Shown: one piece after another, positions 1 through 9,086 of the stretch
How the letters are laid out: each line of letters opens with the position of its first letter
Position numbering within the stretch: position 1 is the stretch's first letter
NCBI GenBank assembly: GCA_016207825.1
Contig: JACQZI010000010.1
Span: forward strand, 171,689 to 235,688
Direction of reading: 5' to 3'
Origin: Planctomycetota bacterium
GTDB taxonomy: Bacteria; Planctomycetota; MHYJ01; JACQXL01; JACQZI01
DNA length: 64,000 nucleotides
The notes under the pieces: generated by a model
What the model was told of the DNA's origin: nothing
What the model saw: only the letters and a program-made list of their open reading frames with translations
Database searches by the model: none
Position numbers and translations under genes: made by a program

Positions 1-654
1 TGATTTATCCGCCACTTCTTGGTACATGCTCAATGCTTCTTCCAAATTCTGGTCCAGAGGATGCTTGACGCTTTCCTTGGCAAATATCGTATCTGCCTCT
101 TTTAATAATTTTTCCAGCCTATCCCTTTCCTTAATCATTTCTTCGGCTTTGTCCTTGAGTTTTTCGTAATCTTCCTGTTTGCCCCAATACTTGGTGTACT
201 TTTGGCTAACCCAGGCTGTCAGATTTGCGGGCGGGATGATTTTCAGCCAGCCTTCTTCCTCCCCGATAATGGTCACTTCGGCATCTGCTGAAACTTGCCC
301 GATGATATTATTGGCGGTATTTGATGTGCTGGAACGGACGTTTACTTTATTGCCTTTAACCGTTCCCTTGCCGCCTTCTTTACGTTCGATGAATTTAGCG
401 GAAATCCAGCATGAAACTCCCGGAGGGATGATAACTTCCACCCAGCCGAGTTTTTCACCCACGACCTGGAGTTTATCCCCCATTTTTACGACATGGAGGG
501 AGGCAAAATTCGTACCCGGGCCATTCCTCATATTCAGGCTTTTAGCCGTGACCTCACGAACTTCTTTTACCTTAACAACATCCTGTGCATATATGGGCGC
601 CCATAAAAATGCTCCGCAAGAGAGCATCACCGCGATTAAAATGATTCGTTTCAC
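1..654 (-). CDS. Exported tandem SH3-domain protein, C-terminus cut by window edge
   Basis: The frame stays open from a GTG start to the window edge (218 codons). The start is chosen from a strong AAAGGAGG ribosome site just upstream. Residues 1-23 form a signal peptide (KR, hydrophobic stretch, then IYAQ). Two bacterial SH3 repeats follow, at about 33-92 (LNMRNGPGTNF) and about 97-157 (VNVRSSTSN), each ending in a Gly-Trp strand typical of SH3_3. From about residue 160 the chain is charged and helical (YEKLKDKAEEMIKERDRLEKL), probably a coiled coil. A cell-wall or periplasmic binding role is inferred; no catalytic domain is visible in the part present. Confidence 0.8.
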   Translation of the reverse strand, partial: MKRIILIAVMLSCGAFLWAPIYAQDVVKVKEVREVTAKSLNMRNGPGTNFASLHVVKMGDKLQVVGEKLGWVEVIIPPGVSCWISAKFIERKEGGKGTVKGNKVNVRSSTSNTANNIIGQVSADAEVTIIGEEEGWLKIIPPANLTAWVSQKYTKYWGKQEDYEKLKDKAEEMIKERDRLEKLLKEADTIFAKESVKHPLDQNLEEALSMYQEVADKS

Positions 655-687
655 TATACTCCTCCTTTCTTAGGAATTAGTGTGTGA

Positions 688-705
688 CCCCGGCATTCGC
701 CGGGG
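688..705 (-). promoter_or_regulatory. Perfect hairpin in the 5' leader of the SH3 gene
   Basis: CCCCGGC and GCCGGGG pair over 7 bp around a 4-base loop, between the promoter at 720-748 and the ribosome site of the SH3 gene. No U-run follows, so it is not an ordinary terminator. It could be an mRNA-stabilising or regulatory leader hairpin or a small dispersed palindrome. Confidence 0.4.
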
Positions 706-719
706 CAAGTATAATACTA

Positions 720-748
720 TTAATATCGGATTTTCCCCTTCCTGTCAA
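720..748 (-). promoter_or_regulatory. Sigma-70-type promoter for the SH3 gene
   Basis: Read on the minus strand: TTGACA, 17-bp spacer, TATTAA. The start codon lies about 65 bases downstream, after a hairpin leader and an AGGAGG site, unlike the short-leader promoters elsewhere in the window. Confidence 0.6.
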
Positions 749-1356
749 GAGAAAATTCACACTAAGAAATCTAATGAATCAGGCTTGACGGATTGCGCAT
801 AAAAATAAAGAAAAGTGGCGTATTTGCCCGCCTGGCGGCGAGGCAGGAACTACGCCCCAATTCCTTACACTTGAGAAACTTGCACATCCAAGAAGAGTTG
901 CTTGTCTATCTGGATGTAGTCAACGTGGCTCGCTCCGCCCGGAGTAAAGCGATTCAGCTTTATACCCTCGTTTATTAATTCCAAGCAGGCTAATTATCCG
1001 AAGTATTGACTGCGGAAAGAATCATATCAATCTGAGCCCAATAAACTTTGGAACGGCTAAAGACTTCGCACCCTCCCAGACAGATGAAAACACCCCCCTC
1101 TACCCATCCCCACTATACCCCCAGGGGTATCTCTCTCCGGGGTATCCCGAGCGCGAAAAGGGAGTATCTCGAAATTCTATTTAAGGGGAACAAAAATAGT
1201 TATGCCCTCCTTACAGGGTATCACCACCCCCTATACCCACCTACCCTATACCCTCCTCCCTACCCCTATTCGGACCGGTCAAAGCACTTGGAATAGGGGG
1301 GTGCGACGGGAAAACGAACATATTGATTAAATCAGGATCGAAATGCAAGGAGCTTT
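749..1356. other. Gene-free spacer with C-rich low-complexity tract
   Basis: No open frame here resembles a protein. From about 1075 to 1300 the plus strand is pyrimidine/C-rich with repeated CTATACCC and CCCTACCC words. It includes a near-perfect palindrome at about 1117-1132 (seven-base arms ATACCCC/GGGGTAT). A related C-rich character is seen in the tandem arrays at 22.3 and 54.2 kb, but I could not fix a repeat unit here. Confidence 0.4.
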
Positions 1357-1632
1357 TTAGGTTATTAGTAAATTGATGATTGGGCAGACTCGAAAAAACG
1401 CGCCTTGAATATCAGGAAAACAGCGGATTATAAGGGGCGGAGACTTCGGCGACGTCCTTGAACGAAGTGAGAGTGGGAAGTCCATGTCATCACCCAGCCG
1501 CTTTGCCCTATCGTAAGTATACTTTATCTTATCCGTGGTGCCGGATTCCGGACCGTCCATATAGATTTGTGTCCCATCCTCCTTATAGCCGTAGACGATC
1601 TTTCCCAATCTGTAATATATTGATTCTAGCAC
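1357..1632 (-). CDS. Short unrecognised ORF downstream of pilT
   Basis: A 91-codon frame lies on the same strand, 80 bases downstream of pilT. The first half (residues 1-55, YRLGKIVYGYKEDGTQIYM) has protein-like composition. The second half is Pro/Ile-rich and looks like translated spacer. No ribosome site or family is recognised. It may be a decayed gene or a chance frame. Confidence 0.2.
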   Translation of the reverse strand: MLESIYYRLGKIVYGYKEDGTQIYMDGPESGTTDKIKYTYDRAKRLGDDMDFPLSLRSRTSPKSPPLIIRCFPDIQGAFFRVCPIINLLIT

Positions 1633-1712
1633 AGATTCGCGGTTTCTTCACTTCACCTGCATTCGTGGTCCTTCGGCTCGAGGTCACTTGTCCGTCGCAG
1701 GTACAAACCTGC

Positions 1713-2810
1713 TTACTTCTTGAAAGATGCCTGCTGTTGCTTGGAATATTCCTGTATCTTCACCTCTATATCAGCAGGATTCTGGGAGGCGTCTTTCATC
1801 ACCTGGTATGTTATTTTCTTCTTTTTATACAGGTCAAAGAGGAAGTCGTCCAACAGAACCATTCCCTGGTTTCTGCCGGTCTGGATGGCGGAAACGATTT
1901 TATGCGTCTGGTTTTCGCGTATCAAATGTTCTATCGCAGAAGTGGATAACATTATTTCAAAAGCGGCTATAACGCCCGGCTCATCAGCCCTAGGCAACAA
2001 AACCTGCGAAATTACCGCTATCAAAGAAGAAGCCAACTGAGCTCGGATTTGCTCTTGCTGTTCCTGCGGGAAGGCGTCTATCACACGATTGACAGTCCGC
2101 GCCGCGCCGGTAGTGTGCAGCGTCCCGAAAACCAAGTGTCCCGTTTCCGCGGCGGTAATGGCAGTCTGGATTGTTTCCAAATCCCTCATTTCCCCCACCA
2201 GTATAACGTCCGGGTCCATGCGCAACGCTTTAGTGATGGCTTCAGCAAAAGAGCCGATATCCGTGTATACTTCGCGCTGGGTAATAATGGATTTTTTATG
2301 CTCGTGGTAATATTCTATCGGGTCTTCAATCGTCACAATATGGCAATCGAATTCTACATTAATATAGTTTATCATGGCGGCAAGCGAAGTGGTCTTGCCG
2401 CTTCCTGTCGGACCGGTCACCAGGATAAGCCCCCTGGGACGCGACATCAATTCCTTAATCGTATCCACCGGCAAACCGACCTCATCCAGGCTCCTTATTT
2501 TGGAAGGAATGAGCCTTAAGACGATTCCGATATTTCCTTTCTGCTTAAAAACGCTCACGCGGAAGCGGGCTTTTTTCTCGAAAGCGAAGCCGAGGTCGCA
2601 TCCGCCTTTTGACTGCACTTCCTGCTGCTTGCTTTCCGAGGTTATCGCCTTCATATAAGCGGTGGTATCGTCATTGGTCAGTTCCGGGATATTCAATTTG
2701 CGCAAACTGCCGTGCAGGCGTATAATCGGAGGGTTGCCTACGGTTAAATGCAAATCAGATGCGTTTTTATCAACGACCAATTGCAGAAGTTTATTAAGTT
2801 CTACTGCCAT
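1713..2810 (-). CDS. pilT: Type IV pilus retraction ATPase PilT
   Basis: A 365-residue secretion ATPase, full length for PilT. The N-terminal PAS-like domain (about 1-110) starts with the typical [14 protein letters not shown]. The RecA-like core has Walker A GPTGSGKT at 133-140, the Asp box IEDPIE at 161-166, Walker [10 protein letters not shown] at 202-210 and the His box [10 protein letters not shown] at 225-234. PilT powers pilus disassembly and twitching motility at the inner membrane. It lies 61 bases downstream of the PilB/GspE ATPase on the same strand and probably shares its transcript. The charged C-terminus (residues 300-365) with KKKK and a Gln-rich end is unremarkable. Confidence 0.93.
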   Translation of the reverse strand: MAVELNKLLQLVVDKNASDLHLTVGNPPIIRLHGSLRKLNIPELTNDDTTAYMKAITSESKQQEVQSKGGCDLGFAFEKKARFRVSVFKQKGNIGIVLRLIPSKIRSLDEVGLPVDTIKELMSRPRGLILVTGPTGSGKTTSLAAMINYINVEFDCHIVTIEDPIEYYHEHKKSIITQREVYTDIGSFAEAITKALRMDPDVILVGEMRDLETIQTAITAAETGHLVFGTLHTTGAARTVNRVIDAFPQEQQEQIRAQLASSLIAVISQVLLPRADEPGVIAAFEIMLSTSAIEHLIRENQTHKIVSAIQTGRNQGMVLLDDFLFDLYKKKKITYQVMKDASQNPADIEVKIQEYSKQQQASFKK

Positions 2811-2871
2811 CTTATTTTCCCTTTATATAAGAACAGAAAACACAAACAATGGGGTTTAACCGGTTAAGCCA

Positions 2872-4602
2872 TCAATACGCGATATCTTCGCGTTTGGTCA
2901 TGAGAAGCACTTCTTCCACGGTGGTAATGCCATCCAAAACCTTGCGGACGCCGTCATGGAGCAAGTTGACCATTCCGTTCATAATCGCCTGTTCCCTTAA
3001 TTTCAGGGTGGATTCTTTTTGGAAAGTCATTTCCCTTATGGTAGAGTTCATTTCCATCAATTCAAAAAGTCCCTTTCGCCCTTTGTATCCGGAATCCTTG
3101 CACTCCTTGCAGCCAATTGCCTGATAAATCGTCTTGCCGGCGATATCTTTTTCCGAAAGCCCCAAAGCAGCCAATTCTTCCTGGGTCGGCTGGTAAGGCT
3201 GTTTGCATTTAGGGCAAAGCACCCTGACCAGGCGCTGGGCCAATATCGCCTGTATAGATGTCGAAACAAGGAAAGGCTTGACACCCATATCAAGAAGCCT
3301 GGTAAGCGATGAAGGTGCGTCATTCGTATGCAGGGTGGAAAACACCAAATGGCCGGTAAGGGCCGCCTGTATGGCGATTTCCGCGGTTTCTAGGTCGCGG
3401 ATTTCGCCGACCAGTATGATATTCGGCGCCTGCCTTAACATCGCCCTGATAATAGAGGCAAAGGTAAAACCTATATCCGTTTTTACACGGCACTGGTTGA
3501 TTCCGGGAAGCACGTATTCCACCGGATCTTCCGCGGTGATTATTTTTACATTGGGTTTGTTTAACTCTTTAAGGGCGGCGTAAAGAGTGGTGGTCTTGCC
3601 GCTTCCTGTAGGGCCGGTCACCAGGAAAATGCCATTGGGCTTTTTAATAATACTCCGGAATTTCTGGTAATCTTCCGAATGGAATCCCAATTCTTCCAAA
3701 GTGACCAGAGCCTCTTTTTCCAGGAGCCTCATGACGATACTTTCGCCGTGGGAAGAGGGCAAGGCAGAAACGCGGATATCAAAATTCTTGCCGTTTAAAA
3801 TCAGCGGAATCCTTCCGTCCTGGGGCTTCCTTTTTTCCGCGATATCCATTCCGGACATAAGTTTAACGCGCGAAAGCAAAGAACCCTGCAAACGCTTCGG
3901 TGGTGATTCTATCGGGACGCACATGCCGTCAATGCGGTAGCGAATCCTTAATTCTTTTTCCATCGGCTCGATATGAATATCGCTTACCCTGTTTTTCACC
4001 GCGTCAGCCAGTATCATCTGGACGAGCTTGATAATCGGTGCGTCATCGCCGGCCTCCTCATCCTCATCGGTTTTCCTGACAGAGACATCGCCTTCATCGG
4101 CGCCTCCGATAATGCCGTCCAATTCCGAGCCGACCGAACCGTAATATTTGGTCACCGCCCCGAAAAACTCTTCCGGGGTAGTCAGGACGCATTCCAAGTC
4201 CGCATTAAGTAAAAACCTGAGGTTATCCAGGACAAAAACATCAAGCGGCTCTATCGAGGCAATCGTCAGGGTGCGATCTTTTTTGGTCACCGGAATAATC
4301 TTATGTTCCATCGCAATATTCTTAGGAACAGTCTGGATGATTTCCTCCTTGATTCCACCGGTCGACAGGCGGACGAATCTAAGGTTATGCTGAACGGCCA
4401 AGGCGGAAGTAACCTGATTCTGGTTAGCCCAGCCTTTTTCGATGAGTATCTCGCCGATGCGCTTAACCGGTGTTTTCGCATCGCCTTTTTCCGAAGCGGC
4501 TTTTTCGGACATTTCCTGCTGTATTTTTAAAGCCTCTTTGACTTGTTCCGCAGTAACTACTTTTCTTTCCTTTAGTATCTCGCCGATTAATTTACGCTTC
4601 AT
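2872..4602 (-). CDS. Type IV pilus / type II secretion assembly ATPase (PilB/GspE family)
   Basis: A 576-residue ATPase. Residues 1-155 form the MshEN/T2SSE N-terminal module with two RIGEIL-type repeats. The catalytic core has Walker A GPTGSGKT at 330-337, the Asp box TAEDPVEY at 357-364, Walker B NIILVGEIRD at 394-403 and the His box at 418-427. A zinc-binding tetracysteine (CPKC 463-466 and CKEC 498-501) is typical of PilB/GspE and absent from PilT. It drives pilin polymerisation or pseudopilus assembly. With PilT next door, type IV pilus is the better reading. A promoter nine bases before the ATG (4612-4639) and the absence of a ribosome site suggest a leaderless mRNA. Confidence 0.92.
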   Translation of the reverse strand: MKRKLIGEILKERKVVTAEQVKEALKIQQEMSEKAASEKGDAKTPVKRIGEILIEKGWANQNQVTSALAVQHNLRFVRLSTGGIKEEIIQTVPKNIAMEHKIIPVTKKDRTLTIASIEPLDVFVLDNLRFLLNADLECVLTTPEEFFGAVTKYYGSVGSELDGIIGGADEGDVSVRKTDEDEEAGDDAPIIKLVQMILADAVKNRVSDIHIEPMEKELRIRYRIDGMCVPIESPPKRLQGSLLSRVKLMSGMDIAEKRKPQDGRIPLILNGKNFDIRVSALPSSHGESIVMRLLEKEALVTLEELGFHSEDYQKFRSIIKKPNGIFLVTGPTGSGKTTTLYAALKELNKPNVKIITAEDPVEYVLPGINQCRVKTDIGFTFASIIRAMLRQAPNIILVGEIRDLETAEIAIQAALTGHLVFSTLHTNDAPSSLTRLLDMGVKPFLVSTSIQAILAQRLVRVLCPKCKQPYQPTQEELAALGLSEKDIAGKTIYQAIGCKECKDSGYKGRKGLFELMEMNSTIREMTFQKESTLKLREQAIMNGMVNLLHDGVRKVLDGITTVEEVLLMTKREDIAY

Positions 4603-4611
4603 AATAACTAA

Positions 4612-4639
4612 ATATTATAAAATAAAACCAGTTTGTCAA
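4612..4639 (-). promoter_or_regulatory. Promoter of pilB/gspE, predicted leaderless
   Basis: On the minus strand: TTGACA, 16-bp spacer, TAATAT, then nine bases to the ATG. An overlapping TATAAT at 14-bp spacing is an alternative -10. The expected transcription start falls at or beside the start codon. Confidence 0.6.
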
Positions 4640-4650
4640 GTCAATCCAGA

Positions 4651-5184
4651 CTATTTTGCCTGCACAGGCGTTTGCCCGGATGACTTGGTATCGTAATATT
4701 CCTTGAAAGCCTCAAATGCCTTATCATCATAGAGGACGAAATAAACTGTTTCGAGGAGGGGATACTGCTTAACGAAGGATTCGGCAGTATCTATCATAAT
4801 TTGGGCACAACGGGTAATGGGAAATCCGGCAACGCCCGTCCCAATCGCAGGGAAAGCGATTGACTTGATATTATTTTCTTTAGCCCTCATGAAGCTGTTA
4901 TAAGTCGAGCTTTTAACGGAATCTGCCGTAGCCCATCCGCCCAATGCCATACTGGCGGCGTGGATGACATATTTGGCTTTAAGAGTCCCGCCCGTGGTAA
5001 TTGCTGCTTCGCCTATCTGGATAGGAGCCTTGGTATTGCATTCAGCCTGTATTTTCGGACCTCCTTTTTGGCGTATGGCACCGGCAACGCCTCCGCCGAG
5101 AATCAAATCGTTATTAGCAGCATTGACGATGGCATCCACGGACATCTCGGTAATATCGCTTTTTACTATCTTTATCTTATCCAT
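4651..5184 (-). CDS. Macrodomain protein (ADP-ribose binding/hydrolase family)
   Basis: A single macrodomain fills most of the 177 residues. The signature DAIVNAANNDLILGGGVAGA (17-36) and the phosphate-binding loop GTGVAGFP (115-122) match the MacroD/YmdB type, which binds ADP-ribose and often removes mono-ADP-ribose or hydrolyses O-acetyl-ADP-ribose. The two Asn of VNAANN and the Gly-rich loop are present, so catalysis is plausible. Its start overlaps the stop of the upstream HEAT gene by 8 bases, so the two are translationally coupled. There is no signal peptide, so it acts in the cytoplasm. No ADP-ribosyltransferase or sirtuin partner is visible nearby. Confidence 0.88.
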   Translation of the reverse strand: MDKIKIVKSDITEMSVDAIVNAANNDLILGGGVAGAIRQKGGPKIQAECNTKAPIQIGEAAITTGGTLKAKYVIHAASMALGGWATADSVKSSTYNSFMRAKENNIKSIAFPAIGTGVAGFPITRCAQIMIDTAESFVKQYPLLETVYFVLYDDKAFEAFKEYYDTKSSGQTPVQAK

Positions 5185-6079
5185 TATTTCTTAAATTAGG
5201 TGAGATTTTGCTCAAAGTTTCCTTTTCTTCAGGTGTTAAGTTTTTAAACACGGCGCTTTGTTTGGCAATCTTTTCCCGCCGGACGATTTCCCTGAAAGTG
5301 AGCTTAATATACCGCGCGCCCAGTTCGGAAATATTTAATTCTACAGGATAAAGCCTTAAAAGCGGGACTAAAGCGCGCTGGTCGCCCACTTTCCTGAGCG
5401 TTTCAATCACATCAACATGGACACGCTTGGTTCCATCGGCCAGCAACTGCAGTAAATCATCAAGCCCATCGCGCGTCCCAAGGTCACCCAGCAAATCATG
5501 TATGCGCAAGCGCACTGTTTGGTGAAAATCGCTCGGTTTTTTCCCGGTAGCTTCTGCAGAACCGTTCGCTTGGTTCCCATTAGAAGACGCTTTCTGCAGT
5601 TCCTGATTAATATTCTTGATATAGCCGATTAAAACCGGCACGGCACTTCTGTCATTCAACCTGATAAGTGTTTCCGTAATGCTTTCCAACAGGGTCAAAT
5701 CCGTCGGTTTTTTAAAATCATTTATTTTCTTAAGCGCTTCAATCAAAGGCGGCACGGCCCGCTTGCCGATTTCTTCCAGGGCAGCGGAAACCTGGAACGC
5801 CAGAGTAGAATCCGTCGGATTTTTAAAAAGGATATCGACCAGCTTTTGTGCCGCAACCGTCCCCAGGCGGTTCAGGCGGGCAATAGTAGAATTTCTTATT
5901 TCAAGATCGGAAGAAAATATCCCCGGGACGAGAGACAGTATATCCGCATCGGAAACTTCCGATGGCATCTTATCATCAATCTTTTCCCAAAGCTTCAAGT
6001 TAAGCTTATCCAGTTCGCTGTGGTCCATCAAGTCGGGCATGCCCGACATTGACTCGCCATCAGGGTTTGTTTCTCCCAT
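5177..6079 (-). CDS. HEAT-repeat protein
   Basis: 300 residues with no signal peptide. Helical repeats run from about 45 to 250. Units such as STIARLNRLGTVAAQKLVDIL, VSAALEEIGKRAVPPLIEAL and VIETLRKVGDQRALVPLLRL have the helix-turn-helix spacing and G(D/T)xxAxPxL pattern of HEAT/PBS-lyase repeats. A Ser/Asn/Gly linker at about 160-175 splits the array. Such proteins act as scaffolds and no enzyme signature is seen. It is the promoter-proximal gene of a two-gene unit with the macrodomain protein. Upstream are a TTTACA-16-TATAGT promoter and a GAGGTGG ribosome site. Confidence 0.75.
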   Translation of the reverse strand: MGETNPDGESMSGMPDLMDHSELDKLNLKLWEKIDDKMPSEVSDADILSLVPGIFSSDLEIRNSTIARLNRLGTVAAQKLVDILFKNPTDSTLAFQVSAALEEIGKRAVPPLIEALKKINDFKKPTDLTLLESITETLIRLNDRSAVPVLIGYIKNINQELQKASSNGNQANGSAEATGKKPSDFHQTVRLRIHDLLGDLGTRDGLDDLLQLLADGTKRVHVDVIETLRKVGDQRALVPLLRLYPVELNISELGARYIKLTFREIVRREKIAKQSAVFKNLTPEEKETLSKISPNLRNNG

Positions 6080-6103
6080 AATTCATTCCACCTCTCTAGC
6101 AAT

Positions 6104-6131
6104 ACTATACAAAATTTTCCGGAAATGTAAA
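6104..6131 (-). promoter_or_regulatory. Promoter of the HEAT-macrodomain pair
   Basis: Minus strand: TTTACA, 16-bp spacer, TATAGT, followed by a 24-base leader containing the GAGGTGG ribosome site of the HEAT gene. Confidence 0.5.
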
Positions 6132-6200
6132 GAGTAAAATTAGTTTTCTAGAAAGATTTTTTTAAGCGCGCCGGCTCCGAAGGCACGCTGAAATTGAGTT

Positions 6201-8183
6201 TCACGCGCGTAAATATTTTTCCGCATCCACTTCATCGCGTTTTAATTTATAAATTGCCTCTTTAATAACAACGGTATCGGTTATCCCGGCCGCGCGGCAA
6301 GCCCGTTCAAGCTGGTGCAAAACCTGTATGGCCAAACGAAAAGTCCGGACCAGGTCGCCATCTGCCGCGCTGGTCCATTCGTTCAAAGCTTCAAATGGAG
6401 TTCCGGTAGACCATGCATACGCCGCGCCACTCAATTTAAAATCAGGTTGTTTGGAAAGTTCCGTGATACCATTTTTCCTTTCTTCACGATCAATCCGGTT
6501 ACTCACTTCCATAACCGGTTTATAAACATTGGTGAGCTGATATTTGGGAATCCTCTGGTACATCTCGCGCCGCTTGGATTCAAACACAATAGCAACACAA
6601 AGGATATTCAATTCATCTGGGGTAAGTTTTTCCAGAACCCTTCCTGCAAAAAGCTCTCCCATAATCAATTCATACCCGTAAATCTGTCGGGCGAAATGTC
6701 CCAAACCGGTCAGAGACTGCCCCCTTATATACCCCATCCGTTCCAACAGCCTTAATTTACGTCGGACCTGCTCAACCGTTTCGGCAAAACAGATTTCCCC
6801 TCTTTTAAAACCCCTATCTTTCGTTTTTCGATGGACGCGTATTTTAGGTTTAGCCTGGAAATTACTCAGGCTTTTGGCGCAGACATCATAAATATTCTCC
6901 TTAAGCTTATGGTAAAGATTCAAGAGGCACGCATAAGAAAGGTTGAATTGGCTTTTAACCGGCTCAATCGGTCCGGCGGTTATCTGTTCCACAAAATGAG
7001 GGCGAATATAAGGACGTTTAAGGTAGCTGTAAACAAAGCCGACCTCATCAACCCCGCGCCGGCCGGCACGCCCGGCCATTTGATGGTAATCCCTGCTTTT
7101 TATAAAATTCCGCCTGACACCGTCAAATTTAATTAAATCATCGAATATTACGGAGCGGGCGGGCATATTCACACCGACCGCAAAAGTTTCCGTGGCAAAA
7201 AGTAGTTTTATCAACCCCTTAGTAAAAAGCTGTTCCACAATTTCCTTCAAGGTCGGCAACATCCCGGCATGGTGAAACGCCACGCCGTTAGAGATTAACG
7301 ATGAAATAAAACCGACCGATTCATTAGAAAACTCCAAACCGTATTTCAGGCATAATTCGGAAAAAATCTCTTCGGCTTTTTGCTTTTCCTCATCATTCAA
7401 CAAACCGCGTTTTAGGTTAGTTTCCGCTCGTCGCTCGCAATCTTTCCTGTTAAAGAGGAAATAGAGACATGGCAGCTGGTTTTGTTTCACCACATAATCA
7501 ACAACCGAATCGCGCACGGTGCGATTCCATTTAAATTCGACAGGAGACACTGCTTCGGTCATGCTTTTTATCTTATTCAATGTCTTTATGTTGCCAACCC
7601 CGATATTTTCTAGGAACAACAAATGACGCAAAGGCACCGGACGCTGGAATTCCTCAATCACCACCAAATTATCATTACGGACATTTTTAATCCATCTGCC
7701 GAGCGTATTGATATTGGGTATAGTGGCACTAAGAGCTATGATTTTAATCTCTTTGGGCGCGAAAATAATGCTTTCTTCCCAGACAGTGCCGCGCTCCTCA
7801 TCGTCAAGGTAATGGACCTCGTCGAAAATGACGTATGAAACGTCTTTCAGCCTTTCCGGATTTTCCAAGATGCTATTGCGGAATATTTCAGTGGTCATGA
7901 TGAGCGCACGGGCATCAGGATTAATTGTTACATCGCCGGTAACCACACCGATATCATTCCCGTACTCACGGCTAAAATCGCGGAATTTCTGGTTGCTGAG
8001 CGCTTTTATCGGAGCGGTGTAAACGATACGCTTACCTTCCTTCAGGATTTTTTCCAGGGCGAATTCTGCGATAAGGGTTTTTCCTGCACCGGTCGGAGCG
8101 GCCACCAGCACAGACTGGTTGCGTGATATTGCTTCAATGGCTTTTTCCTGAAATGGGTCTAACTTAAGACCTCGGTATTCCAT
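6201..8183 (-). CDS. Superfamily II Ski2/Mtr4-like DExH RNA helicase
   Basis: 660 residues. Residues 1-160 carry the helicase N-domain: Q-like FQEKAI (11-16), motif I APTGAGKT (29-36), motif II DEVH (121-124) and motif III SAT (152-154). The C-domain carries the motif VI block QMAGRAGRRG and a VNMPARS segment. DEVH plus the GRAGRRG style places it in the Ski2/Mtr4/Dob10 group, known for 3'-5' RNA unwinding in RNA decay. A C-terminal helical domain follows from about 400. Its ATG directly abuts the stop of the upstream exported-protein gene, so it is the last gene of a five-gene minus-strand run. Confidence 0.87.
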   Translation of the reverse strand: MEYRGLKLDPFQEKAIEAISRNQSVLVAAPTGAGKTLIAEFALEKILKEGKRIVYTAPIKALSNQKFRDFSREYGNDIGVVTGDVTINPDARALIMTTEIFRNSILENPERLKDVSYVIFDEVHYLDDEERGTVWEESIIFAPKEIKIIALSATIPNINTLGRWIKNVRNDNLVVIEEFQRPVPLRHLLFLENIGVGNIKTLNKIKSMTEAVSPVEFKWNRTVRDSVVDYVVKQNQLPCLYFLFNRKDCERRAETNLKRGLLNDEEKQKAEEIFSELCLKYGLEFSNESVGFISSLISNGVAFHHAGMLPTLKEIVEQLFTKGLIKLLFATETFAVGVNMPARSVIFDDLIKFDGVRRNFIKSRDYHQMAGRAGRRGVDEVGFVYSYLKRPYIRPHFVEQITAGPIEPVKSQFNLSYACLLNLYHKLKENIYDVCAKSLSNFQAKPKIRVHRKTKDRGFKRGEICFAETVEQVRRKLRLLERMGYIRGQSLTGLGHFARQIYGYELIMGELFAGRVLEKLTPDELNILCVAIVFESKRREMYQRIPKYQLTNVYKPVMEVSNRIDREERKNGITELSKQPDFKLSGAAYAWSTGTPFEALNEWTSAADGDLVRTFRLAIQVLHQLERACRAAGITDTVVIKEAIYKLKRDEVDAEKYLRA

Positions 8184-9065
8184 CTATTTTTTCTGGCTTT
8201 CTTCTGCGGGCGCTGGTGTGGGTTCGGTTTTTCTCTTGGATTTTTCCGCTTCTTCCTTTTTTTTCGCCTCTTCATCTTCCTTCTTCTTTTCTTCCACTCC
8301 TTTTTCCCATTCTTTGAATTTATCGGCAAATTCCCGCTCCTCCTGGGAAGGCACTACTTTTAAACGAATAAAACGACTTATGATTTCATCATATCTTTGT
8401 TCATTCCATTTATCGGGAGGGAATTTCTCGACCAGTGCCCGGCGATCCAGCACGGCTTTCAATTCCAGTGATTTCAACCAGTCGTCATAAACTTTTAAGA
8501 ACTCCTTTTCGTCAGCGCTACGGTAGCTTTCCATTTTTTCAAGTATATCGGTTTTCCTATCCTCACTCCAACCTTCATCAGGATTGAATTTTTTCAGTAT
8601 CGCCATCAGCTTTTCCCGTTCTTTTTCTTCTTCCGTCTTTTCCGGCACCTCCGGAGGGGTGCCTTCCTTGATTGTAGTTTCCTTGGATTGGACAGGCTGA
8701 ACAACCGGTTCATCTTCCCGCCAGGTTTTTTCCAGCCTTTCTGTTTTTTCCTTTTCTATCTGCTCTTTTTCCTTATCGGTCAACGAATCGAGTGTCTCTA
8801 TCTTCTGGATGTTATTTTTATAAACGCTGATATTGCCGTCAAAATCCGGGTCGTCATAAGAAACATCAAGCGTGATTTTTTCCTTGGTGATTACCTTAAC
8901 AATGCCGGAAATCTGTGAACCCGTTTTTGGGGTAATCCTGATGTGATCATTAACCTTGATATTGGCGAACGAATCCGCATCTTCGGCAAAAACCGGCGCC
9001 GCTAAGCAGGCGACTATGCACAATAAAATGCCCAAAGCATGGCTAAAGGTGTTTTTGTAAAACAT
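8184..9065 (-). CDS. Exported charged coiled-coil protein, unknown function
   Basis: 293 residues. The signal peptide at 1-27 ends in APVFAED. Residues 33-95 (VNDHIRITPKTGSQISGIVKVI) resemble a small SH3/Sm-like beta-barrel with alternating strands. The rest is highly charged, Glu/Lys-rich and mostly helical, with two similar blocks around FNPDEGWSEDR and FPPDKWNEQR and a basic/acidic tail. GGGAGGGAG precedes the ATG. It lies 21 bases downstream of the FG-GAP gene and abuts the helicase. No family is recognised beyond this; a periplasmic role is inferred. Confidence 0.6.
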   Translation of the reverse strand: MFYKNTFSHALGILLCIVACLAAPVFAEDADSFANIKVNDHIRITPKTGSQISGIVKVITKEKITLDVSYDDPDFDGNISVYKNNIQKIETLDSLTDKEKEQIEKEKTERLEKTWREDEPVVQPVQSKETTIKEGTPPEVPEKTEEEKEREKLMAILKKFNPDEGWSEDRKTDILEKMESYRSADEKEFLKVYDDWLKSLELKAVLDRRALVEKFPPDKWNEQRYDEIISRFIRLKVVPSQEEREFADKFKEWEKGVEEKKKEDEEAKKKEEAEKSKRKTEPTPAPAEESQKK

Positions 9066-9086
9066 ATTTCTCCCTCCCTTTAAACC

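Noticed and set aside
793..978. 61-codon plus-strand frame
   Set aside because: No ribosome site, no family resemblance on either strand and repeat-like CGCCTGGCGGCGAGGCAGG in it.
1048..1296. 82-codon plus-strand frame
   Set aside because: Translation of the C-rich low-complexity tract (Pro/Tyr runs); no ribosome site or family.
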